Assembly (NCBI GenBank): GCA_023376005.1
Contig: CM042181.1
Span: 19,671,269-19,735,268, forward strand
Direction: 5' to 3'
Length of the DNA: 64,000 nucleotides
DNA from: Doryteuthis pealeii
Taxonomy: Eukaryota; Mollusca; Cephalopoda; Myopsida; Loliginidae
Shown here: positions 45,623-54,599 of the stretch, one piece after another
Layout of the letters: the number at the start of each line of letters is the position of its first letter
Position numbering within the stretch: position 1 is the first letter of the stretch
The notes under the pieces: generated by a model
What the model saw: only the letters and a program-made list of their open reading frames with translations
The model's database searches: none
Told to the model about the DNA's origin: nothing
Program-made: the position numbers and the translations under genes

Positions 45623-45890
45623 GGGCCGGGTTAGCTCAGTCGGTAGAACGTTCGGCTAGAAACCACAAGGTTCCTAGTTCGATACCGGCCCTCGCCAACT
45701 CAGCGTATGAGTAGCACAGGGATCTGTGCGGTAAAGTAAGGAGCTGATGGTAAGTGTGGCGCTCCACCTCAGATGCTAAAAAACAATCTCCTTGGTCTAG
45801 CGCTATTGAAAAGGGGATAGACTCCCTCGCTGACTGGCTGATACCGACTTTAGGCCGCCCCGTCGACTTTACTTACTTACTTACTTATAT
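45623..45890 (+). mobile_element. tRNA-derived SINE, family 1, full length
   Basis: Best-preserved copy: GGGCCGGGTTAGCTCAGTCGG head with CCGGCCC able to pair with the first seven bases, A and B boxes, body, and a CTTTACTTACTTACTTACTT tail. It starts just after a TA tract. Confidence 0.92.
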
Positions 45891-45897
45891 GCATAAT

Positions 45898-46118
45898 GGG
45901 CCGGGTTAGCTCAAGGTTCCTAGTTCGATACCGGCCCTCGCCAACTCAGCGTATGAGTAGCACAGGGATCTGTAAGGAGCTGATGGTAGGTGTGGTGTTC
46001 CACCTCAGATGCTAAAAAACAATCTCCTTGGTCTAGCGCTATTGAAAAGGGGATAGGCTCCCTTGCTGACTGGCTGATACCGACCTTAGGCTGCCCCGTC
46101 GACTTTACTACTTTATAT
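45898..46118 (+). mobile_element. tRNA-derived SINE, family 1, deleted copy
   Basis: Head truncated internally: GGGTTAGCTC joins directly to AAGGTTCCTAGTTCGATACC, removing the anticodon-arm region. A second short deletion lies at GATCTGTAAGGAGC. It is tandem to the full copy upstream. Confidence 0.88.
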
Positions 46119-46435
46119 ATACAATAACCCCCACCCCACACCCATTAATTCTGGGGGTGAGGGGATATGTTCCCCAACCCTCAGTGGATGTCTCCAAATT
46201 TGGATAAAATGTCTCCAAATTTGGATAAAATCAAATCCTGCATATATTTATCAGTTTGGTTTGGTTTGGTGAATGTCAAACTGTTGTTGGGTTATTTTAT
46301 GCCAAACGCAGGGAATAAACTTGGCCAAGGTGTATAATGGAATATCCCAGCCTGTTGTTTAAAGCACCCATTTATTATACGCATTTAAATAGAATGGATA
46401 GGTGAAGAGAAATAATCAAATGATTATAAACTGAT

Positions 46436-46476
<41 letters not shown>

Positions 46477-46478
<2 letters not shown>

Positions 46479-47150
46479 AGATTTATCCAAAACTTGGTAG
46501 TAAGGGATGATTCTATATGTGATTTCAAGATCCACTGTACTAATATTGATGATCCAGTATGTATAAATACAGTGAATCATTAAATCACTAAAGAGAGCTC
46601 AATGAGTATTATTTTTTTATTTGTATTATTATTTTTAATTAATTTTTATTTTATTTTCTATTATTTATTATTTTTTAAATTTTATTATCTTCTATTAATT
46701 TATTTTATTATTTATATCTTAACTAGTATTTTCTTTTATACATCATTATACTCTAATGTTTAAATTTAAAAATCTTTTTATTTTACTTGTCTATTTATAT
46801 TTTAATATACTACTCTGTTTTTTCTGTCATGTCACCTTTTGTCTGTCTGGACACCCTAGAAATCAACTTTGAGATGTATCTCTTTTTTTCATTCACTTCC
46901 TGTTTCTATGGTTACACTCCCACACTGTTAAAAAATTATATAATTTTTTTATTTTTTTTGTTTTTGTTTGAATTTATATATATTCAGCTCTTTGGGGTTT
47001 TTTTGTGATATGCTTGTCCATAAGTGAATTGAGACCCATCTGATGAGGTGAAAATTTGGGGAGCCGGTTTAAATCAACTTAGATTTATATGGGCCCCAAT
47101 TTTTGTCGAAATAAATTTATTATGGGATTACTGTATTGAGTTCTTCCTTT
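46477..47150 (+). mobile_element. Hammerhead element, relative of 41090-41765
   Basis: Starts with the CAAAACTTGGTAGTAAGGG repeat at a TA tract and ends GTATTGAGTTCTTCCTTTATT at another. It contains the ribozyme at 47035-47126. The interior is very AT-rich and non-coding. Confidence 0.65.
47035..47126 (+). ncRNA. Hammerhead ribozyme with extended stem II
   Basis: Stem I CCCAU/AUGGG (5 bp). CUGAUGA. Stem II of ~14 pairs between GGUGAAAAUUUGGGG and CCCCAAUUUUUGUC (several G-U pairs, one bulge). GAAA. Stem III AUA/UAU, U at position 17, predicted cleavage after 47121. Confidence 0.82.
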
Positions 47151-47152
47151 AT

Positions 47153-47181
<29 letters not shown>

Positions 47182-47183
<2 letters not shown>

Positions 47184-47470
47184 CTTTGGTGCGGTACCAA
47201 GTTTCTTGGTACAAAGTGATTCTAGGCAGGTCCTAATTCTCTACCAGTAGTTTGTTGTAGAGTTCAGGTTCCGTGTGAGAGCTCAATGTTTAATTATTGT
47301 AAACAGAGCAAAGTTATTTGGGAATAAAAGGCCTTAAATACCATGGGTATCGTGGTTATGGACCATTTCCACTCACGAGTATGCTCACGAGCTTCTTCAG
47401 ACCACTGATATATTTTATTTAGACAGGCACATGGTCAAACTCATTTTATATTCATACATTTCACCTCCTT
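47182..47470 (-). mobile_element. Hammerhead element, relative of 41853-42212
   Basis: TTTGGTGCGGTACCAAG, ATTCTCTACCAGTAGTTTG and CCTTAAATACCATGGGTATC match the other copy. TA repeats at the left, and CATGGTCAAACTCATTTTAT at the right. Confidence 0.7.
47352..47405 (-). ncRNA. Hammerhead ribozyme with 8-bp stem II
   Basis: Same fold as 42125-42178. Stem II here is CUCGUGAG/CUCGUGAG: two positions differ from the other copy yet all eight pairs still form, counting G-U. Stem I GUGGU/ACCAC. Confidence 0.8.
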
Positions 47471-47809
47471 CATTCAGGGGTGGTCATATTGCATTTTTTT
47501 CTTTTCAAGTGTCTTTTTTATTGGTGGAAATTTTTTTTTTTTTTTTTTTTTTTCCTTCATCCTTTGCCTGGTTGGCGATGTTTTTATGTGTCTGCCTAGT
47601 CTGTTTGGTAAATTCCTAAGTTTAGTTTGACTGACCAACAGGATTTCAATTTATGGTCTAGATGCCCTTTCGCGCTAAGTGGGTCAAGTGGGAAGCAGGG
47701 GAGGTATGTCTTTTTTCTCAGCGGGTGGGGGTATCTGAGTTTATTTTATTATGGTTACAAATATATATATATATATTTACAAATATATATATATATATAT
47801 ATATATTTG

Positions 47810-48112
47810 GGAGAATATATGCTTAATTGAAGTCGAACCTAATTTTTTTGAAAGTTAATTTATTAATAATTAATTAGGCGGGATTTAACTATTTAAATGT
47901 AAGGCTAAACAAATCGAGAAAAATCAATCTCTGTATGTACATTTCAGCCTATTAGGCCTCATCAGCAGAGCTATAGATACGAAGATCACCTCGTGTGTGA
48001 TTTGTTTAGCCTTACATTTAAAATAGTTAAATCCCGCCTAATTAATTATTAATGAATTAACTTTCAAAAAAATTAGGTTCGACTTCAATTAAGCACATAT
48101 TCTCCCAAATAT
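47810..48112. mobile_element. Foldback hammerhead element, ~105-bp arms
   Basis: The arms (about 47810-47919 and 48001-48112) include ATATTTGGGAGAATATATGC, TTGAAGTCGAACCTAAT, TAGGCGGGATTTAACTA and TAAGGCTAAACAAAT with their inverses. The ~80-bp centre carries a single hammerhead. A left-end relative is at 5635-5675 (TTAGGTATGACTTCAATTAA). Confidence 0.88.
47929..47970 (-). ncRNA. Hammerhead ribozyme, canonical core
   Basis: Minus strand: stem I CUCUG/CAGAG (5 bp, perfect). CUGAUGA. Stem II GGCCU/AGGCU (5 bp, closing G-U, loop AAU) with no extra base. GAAA. Stem III AU/AU around GUAC, A at position 17. Total 42 nt, sitting in the centre of a large inverted repeat. Confidence 0.9.
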
Positions 48113-48149
48113 TGTCGGCTGAAAATAGCCATATGTTTGTTTACATATA

Positions 48150-48791
48150 CTAGCAAATATATGCACCCTCCGGGTGCAAGTATTTAAGCTTTGATATAAT
48201 AAAATATCATATTAAATTAGAAAGGCTAAGGAAACTGAATAAGAATGCAGATAAAAAGATCTGCGACAGAAGGGGTATAATCAAATAAATAGAACAACTT
48301 TGAAACTAACTATTCCATCATTTTTCATTACTCCTGTCTTTCATTGGTAAATTTTCCTAATTTAACTATTTAGTTAAAATAGGAAGTAAAGGATAATATT
48401 ACAGTTATTTCTTCTTGTAAATAAATTTCTTTTAAGAATTATCCACGAGATTTTTGTTTATATTTCTTAAGATAAAACCAAATAATTAGAAATCAATAAT
48501 ACCAAGCACATATTTATTAAAATAAAATTTTAAATATCAATATGCAAATTAGCCTTCTCGTTCAAACTGTAAACCGCTATTTTGTTGTATATATAAATAC
48601 AATTGCATGTTATTAGTACGTAGATATAATCAACAGTATTAATAATGTAAAACAATTTTTATTAATAACTGAAGGTTTAAAAGAATGAAATCATGGAGAA
48701 TTTGACATAAATAATTAAGGGAATTGTGACTTGAGTAGTAATATAGTTTCGGTTACAGACAGAAAAACACACAATCTCCATTATAATAAGA
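48150..48791 (-). mobile_element. Non-autonomous Helitron, family B (642 bp)
   Basis: Same ends as 40256-40882: minus-strand TC start near 48791, hairpin GCACCC/GGGTGC and CTAG at 48150. It directly follows the foldback hammerhead element. Confidence 0.85.
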
Positions 48792-48809
48792 TATATATAT
48801 ATATATATA

Positions 48810-49060
48810 TACAATAACCCCCACCCACACCCATTAATTCTGGGGGTGAGGGGATATGTTCCACAACCCTCAGTGAATGTCTCAAAACTCTGATAAAATC
48901 AAATCCTGCATATATAACAAACAAAAAAAAACCCTATCAAGTGATCCACTTCGAATTGAACAGAGGAAAATCTCTTTTAAGGAAATCTTTTGTTATACGC
49001 GCTTAAATAGAACGGATATACAATCAGGTGAAGGGAGATAATCAAATGATTATAAACTGA
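48810..49060 (+). repeat. Segment duplicated from 46125-46240 and 45460-45590
   Basis: CAATAACCCCCACCCACACC, GGGGTGAGGGGATATGTTCC, then CAAGTGATCCACTTCGAATTG and AGGTGAAGGGAGATAATCAA are found at the earlier positions in a different order, showing local duplication and shuffling. Confidence 0.7.
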
Positions 49061-49271
49061 TGGATATATATATATATACAACTGGAAGCAACTACCCAGC
49101 ATCAACTGGGTAGAGAGGGGGAGGGGTAAAAAAACTCTGGTGTATTGATTTGTTTCGTTTGTTTTTTCAAACTTTCTTAATATACTACATAACGTCGGAT
49201 TCACTTCATTTTCTTCACACATATATATATATATATAGCTCTGTGCATATATATATATATATCTATATGTA

Positions 49272-50476
49272 CTAGCAAATATATGCACCCTCTGGGTGCA
49301 AGTATTTAAGTTTTAATATAATAAAATATCATATTAAATTAGAAAGGCTAATGAAACTGACTAAGAATGTAGATAAAAAGATTTGGAACAGAGGGGGTAT
49401 GATTGAAAAATAGAACAACTTTGAAACTAACTCTTCCATCATTTTCCGTTACTCCCATCTTTCATTGGTAAATTTTCCTAATTAAACTGTTTAGTTATAA
49501 TAGGAAGTAAAGAATAAAATTACAGTTATTTCTTCTTGTTAAGGGATTTCTTTTCAGATTTATCCCCGAGATTTTTGCTCATATTCAATAAGATAAAACC
49601 AAACAATTAGAAATCAATAATACTAAGCATATATTTATTAAAATTAATTTTTTAAGATCAATATGCAAATTAGTCTCCCCATTCACACTGTAAACCTCTA
49701 TTTTGTTGTATATATAAATACAATTGCATGTTATTAGTATGTTGATATGGTCAACAGTGGCTTCGGCCTCTGGACCATTGATATAATTAACAGCGTCGAT
49801 CCCAGGGGGCCATCCCCCCAGGCAACACCTGCCCCCTTGATTTAAAGGGGCAGGGCTGGGTTTATTGCCCAGTGCCTGAGGCGCCCACCTTGAGGGGGAA
49901 TGCCGACGGGATCGACGCAATTTTTCACCTGCCACTCCATGAGCTTCGGTTTGTGGGTGGTCCCACGTTAATAGGGACTTTGTGCCTGACCCGTACAAGT
50001 GGGGTACGCGGTAAATACAGTATGTAGATATGGTCAACAGTGGCTTCGGCCTCTGGACCATTGATATAATTAACGGTGTCGATCCCAGGGGGCCATCCCC
50101 CCAGGCAACACCTGCCCCCTTGATTTAAAGGGGCAGGGCTGGGTTTATTGCCCAGCGCCTGAGGCGCCCCCCTTGAGGGGAAATGCCGAAGGGATCGATG
50201 TAATTTTTCACCTGCCACCCCATGAGCTTCGGCTTGTGGGTGGTCCCACATAAATAGGGCCTTTGTGCCTGACCCGTACAAGTGGGGTACGTGGAAAATA
50301 TCATGTAGATAAGGTCAACAGTCTTAATAATGTAAAACAATTTTATTAATAATTGAGGTTTAAATAAAAATAAAATCATGGAGAATGTGATGTAAATAAC
50401 AAAAGGAATTGTGACTTGAGTAGGGATATAGTTTCGGTTACAGACAGACAAACCCACAATCTCCATTATAATAAGA
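49272..50476 (-). mobile_element. Helitron family B copy with a GC-rich insertion
   Basis: Helitron ends as in the other copies (CTAG at 49272, TC end at 50476). The extra length is a ~560-bp insertion (49760-50320) of two ~282-bp GC-rich units, each bordered by ATGTAGATATGGTCAACAGT or a near copy. Confidence 0.82.
49760..50320 (-). mobile_element. GC-rich tandem dimer with ~20-bp duplicated target
   Basis: Two units (start-to-start 283 and 281 bp) share GGCTTCGGCCTCTGGACCAT, CCCAGGGGGCCATCCCCCCA, GGGTTTATTGCCCAG and CGTACAAGTGGGGTACG. The sequence GATATGGTCAACAGT, part of the Helitron itself, is present before, between and after the units, as expected for a target-site duplication followed by unequal exchange. 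The minus strand is largely open (GDHPQ-like and GNKPSPAPLNQGG peptides), but I recognise no protein. It may be a SINE or a captured fragment. Confidence 0.65.
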
Positions 50477-50479
50477 TAA

Positions 50480-52130
50480 GATTTGTGAGAAGAGTTACCT
50501 AGGTATGTGAACGGGTCTGCTAATTTTAAGGGCTTACCATCCAGTGTAAAGATGTCTCCATCCATTTTATCTGCCTTCTCTAGGCTACACAGCAGTGATA
50601 CGACTTGTGTATGTGTAGTCAGGAGAAGAGCTATCTAGATATGTAAGAAAGTCTACTAATTTTAGAGGCTCATATCCTGTGTGGAGATGACTCTATCTTG
50701 TTTAAAAAACATGGACTCAGTTTTATCTGAGTTCACATAGAGGCCAATGCCCCTTGTCACCTTCTCTAGACTACACAGCAATGATTCGGCTTGTACAGGT
50801 GTATTTGGTGGAAGCACTACCTGGGTACGTGAATTAGTCTACTAATTTTAGAGGCTTTCCATCCAGTGTGGAGATGTCTCCATCCATTTTATCTGAGTTT
50901 ATATAAAGGCCGATGCCTCTTGCTGTCTTCTCTAGGCTACACAGTAGTGATACGGCTTGTGTAGTCGGGAGAAGAGCTATCTAGATATGTAAGTAAGTCT
51001 ACTAATTTTAGAGGCTCATATCCTGTGTGGAGATGACTCTTTCTTGTTTAAAAAACATGGACTCAGTTTTATCTAGTAATACATTGACATTGCTTTCTGT
51101 AGATGAGATATTACTACCTAGGTATGTGAATTAGTCTACTAATTTTAGAGGCTTAACATCCTGTGTGGAGATGTCTCCATCTTGTTTAAAAAAACATTAA
51201 TTCTGTTTTAGCCGAGTTGACATAGAGGTCAATCAAGAGTCTAAGTAGTGCAGACATACAATAGTTGGTTGGTTGGTTGGTTGGTTGGTTGTTTTGTTTT
51301 ATGGCATGTCAATCTTTTGGGGTCATTTGATACCAAATCAATTCATTTTGTTAAACAAAGGACTCAGGTTGCTTACAGTACCTGCTGTTGCTTAAGAAGT
51401 CACCCAATTAAGTATTGAACATGTTCGTCGCTGTAGTTGGGAGAAGCACTACCTAAATATGTGAACTGGTCTACTAATTTAAGAGATTCACCATTCCAGT
51501 GTGGAGATGACTCCATCTTGTTTAAAAAAACATGAACTCAGTTTTATCTAGAAAGGTTTGTAAAACATCTTTCTGTCGATGAGATATTACTACCTAGGTA
51601 TGTGAACTTGTCTACTAATTTGAAAGCCTTATCATCCAGTGTAGAGATGTCTCCATCTTGTTTAAAACACATGAACTCAGTTTTATCTAGTGATGTTTTT
51701 AAAATCATATTTCTATCTTTAAAATATGCATACATTGACTTTGATTTCTGTAGAAGAGATATTACTACCTAGGTATGTGAATTAGTCTACTAATTTTAGA
51801 GTCTTATCATCCAGCGTGGAGATGACTCCATCTTGTTTAAAACATGTGAGCTCTGTTTTATCTGAGTTCACATAGAGACCAATGTCCCTTGCTGTGTTCT
51901 CTAGGCTATGTCGTTGTTGGGTTGTGCAGGTGTATTTTGAAGAGCTACCTAGCTATGTGAATTAGTCTACTGATTTTAGAGGCTTACCATCCTGTGTGGA
52001 GATGTCTCCATCTTGTTTAAAACACATTAGTCCTGTTTTATCCAAGTTCACATAGAGACCAATGCCTCTTGTCGCCTTCTCTGTGCTATGTGGCAGTGAT
52101 TTGGCTTGGGCAGGTGTATTATAAAATATA
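50480..52130 (-). pseudogene. Tandem array of a LINE reverse-transcriptase fragment, about nine units
   Basis: Minus-strand translation of successive units gives variants of AESLLCSLEKVTRGIGLYVN, DKTEFMCFKQDGDISTLD and KLVDKFTYLGSNISSTE. This is the segment following the YADD box of non-LTR reverse transcriptases. CTAGGTATGTGAA-type starts occur near 50508, 50633, 50820, 50980, 51118, 51450, 51592, 51768 and 51947. No unit contains the catalytic YADD or the rest of the domain. A GATATGCC-type repeat with (GGTT)n interrupts at ~51265-51380. Confidence 0.85.
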
Positions 52131-52289
52131 GCGTTCTATATTTCAAACTAAAATAAAGATAGACTATATGAAAGCACGTGTTGTATAACGCCTTCTTTTA
52201 GATTTCAACTACTTTAACTCATCCCACATGTTGTGATATTCCGAACATTTGCTTCGATGTTTAGTCTGTGTAGGCATACATTGTGCACA

Positions 52290-53110
52290 AGTTGAGTGGG
52301 CGATGAGTGTGGGTGATGAGTGTGGGTGATGAGTGTGGTTGGTGAGTGTGGGTGATGAGTGTGGGTGGTGAGTGTGGCGATGAATGTGACTGATGAGTGT
52401 GGGCGATGAATGTGGGCGATGAGTGTGGGTGGTGGTGTGGACTATGAGTGTGGGTGGTGAGTGTGGGTGGTGAGTTGGGCGATGAGTGTGGGGCGATGAG
52501 TGAGGGTGATGATTGTTTGGCGATGAGTGTGAGTGTGGGTGATGAGTGTGGGCGATGAGTGAGGGCGATGAGTGTGGGTGATGAATGTGGGCGATGAGTG
52601 TGGGTGGTGAGGTGGTGAGTGTGGGAGATGAATGTGGCGATGAGTGTGGCTGGTGAGTGTGGTGGTGAGTGAGTGTGGGTGATGAGTGTGGACTATGAGT
52701 GTGGGTGGTGAGTGTGGGTGGTTAGTGCAGGCGATGAGTGTGGGTGGTGAGTGTGGGTGATGATTGTTGGCGATGAGTGTGGGTGATGAGTATGGGTGAT
52801 GAGTGTGGGCGATGAGTGAGGGTGATGATTGTTGGCGATGAGTGTGAGTGGGGTGATGAGTGTGGGTGATGAATGTGGGCGATGAGTGTGGGTGGTGAAT
52901 GTGGCGATGAGTGAGGGTGGTGAGTGGGGGGTGATGAGTGTGGGTGATGAGTGTGGGTGGTGAGTGTGGGTGATATGTGGGCGATGAGTGTGGGTGATGA
53001 CTGTGTGTGATGAGTGTGGGCAGTGAGGGAGGGTGATGTGTGGGCAATGAGTGTGGCAATGAGTGGAGGTGATGAGTGTGGGGATGGTGTGGGTAATGAG
53101 TGTGTCCAAA
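52290..53110 (+). repeat. G-rich minisatellite GATGAGTGTGGGT
   Basis: About 820 bp of ~12-13-bp units, with GGTGAGTGTGGGT and GGCGATGAATGTG variants. The plus strand is strongly G-rich. The His-Pro-Thr frames on the other strand are artefacts. Confidence 0.95.
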
Positions 53111-53329
53111 CAGTAAAAAAAAATCAAAATTATTAACATTTTAAACGTTTTTTTTTTTTTTAAACTTACCTTTTTATTCAGTCAATGTTATTCATTCATT
53201 TATTTATTTGAAATAATTATTACCAAAAATTGTTTATTTTAAATATCTCAATCAATTTTTTTTCTCTGAATTTTTGAGATGAGACTTGATAATTTGTATT
53301 ATTTGTGTTATTTGGACTATTGTCCTCAT

Positions 53330-53540
53330 CTTTATTGGACTGACTTCTGATTTAGGTTGGAAAATTAAAATGGAAATTTTTTTAGTGGTACCCAATGACA
53401 GATTAACTACAGTCTATGAATTAACATTTTGCGAATTGGGTTACGGTTTTAGGGGATTAAGGTTGTTTTTAATTACATATTGCTTCAAAGTTTCCTCCGG
53501 ACATACATACACACATAACTGTCCTTTATATATGTATAGA
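53330..53540 (-). mobile_element. Helitron 5' end, family A type
   Basis: The minus strand starts TCTATACATATATAAAGGAC, then AGTTATGTGTGTATGTATGT and CCGGAGGAAACTTTGAAGC. The 5' TC follows an A. No 3' hairpin-CTAG partner was found nearby, so this is a 5' fragment. Confidence 0.6.
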
Positions 53541-53559
53541 TAGATATGTATAATTTTTT

Positions 53560-54060
53560 TTTCAAATAATTATTACCAAAAATTGCTTATTTCAAATATT
53601 TTCATCAATTTTTATTTTATTTCTCTGAATGTTAGTGATGAGGCTTGATGATTAGTATTATCTGCATTATGGGGACTATTGTCCCCATCTTCATTGTTAT
53701 TTGTACAACGTTTCGGCCGATATACCCTCCGGCCTTCTTCAGGTATTTCTTGTCAGACTTGGGAACCTTCTCGGACTTGGGAACCTTCTTTTCAAACTCG
53801 GGAACTTTCTTGTCGTAATCGGGAGCCATCACAGAACTTTGAACCTAACCCTTTATTTAGTCCACGGGGGTATCCTGTTCTCATTCTACTTATGACAAGA
53901 AAGTTCCCGAGTTCAAAAAGAAGGTTCCTGAGTCTGAGAAGGTTCCTGAGTCTGACAAGAAATACCTGAAGAAGGCCGGAGGCCATATCGGCCGAAACGT
54001 TGTATAGATAACAATGAAGATGGGGACAATAGTCCGAATAATGCAGATAATACTAATTTT
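53560..54060. mobile_element. Foldback element with two hammerhead-like cores
   Basis: ATTGTCCCCATCTTCATTGT ... ACAACGTTTCGGCCGATAT ... CTTCTTCAGGTATTTCTTGT on the left is inverted on the right (about 53905-54035), with an interior of alternating GGAACCTTCT units. Each arm carries CUGAAGA, GGCCG/CGGCC and CGAAACGUUGUA. Stem I does not pair and an extra A separates core and stem II, so I regard both as hammerhead-derived but probably inactive. Confidence 0.6.
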
Positions 54061-54178
54061 TTTTAAATCTCCCCTAACTAATCAAATAATTATTACCAAA
54101 AATTGCTTATTTCAAATATCTCCATCAATTTTTTTTTAATCTCTACTAACTAATCAATTTTTTTTTTATTGTTTTCAG

Positions 54179-54433
54179 CTTCAACTTGCTGTTCTTTCCG
54201 ACTGCTGGCATGAAATGTAATCCAATCGGTCCTGTTGCCTTTCTATGCTGCACATGTGGCCGCCCGACAAATGACCAACTGCAGCCCCCAACTACCATCA
54301 CTATCCACACTTCAGAATGGTTACCCACACACGGCTGCAGTATTATAAACACAACTACTGTCTTCTTTGCATCACTGGCTCATTAGGATGCCGATGGTTT
54401 CGATACCGACAGTCAACCAGGGACAGCAGAAAG
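54179..54433 (+). other. Possible non-coding or UTR exon flanked by splice-like sites
   Basis: A polypyrimidine tract ending TTGTTTTCAG precedes this segment, and CAGAAAGGTAAGC follows it, both good splice-site matches. No frame is open across the whole segment; one is open to a TAG near 54386. It could be a UTR or lncRNA exon, or chance. Confidence 0.25.
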
Positions 54434-54599
54434 GTAAGCAACGGATGTACAAGGCACACCTCCCCACCCTAGAAAAAAAAAACCCTAGATAAAATCATAT
54501 TGTTTTTTTATTCATTCATTTGTTTATATTTTGAAATGCAAGTAATTTTAAAAAAAATAAAATAAAAATCTCCCCGTACAAATGCACAATAGCATGCAA

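Noticed and set aside
52442..53139. His/Pro/Thr-rich frames on the minus strand
   Set aside because: Translation of the GTGTGGGTGAT minisatellite.
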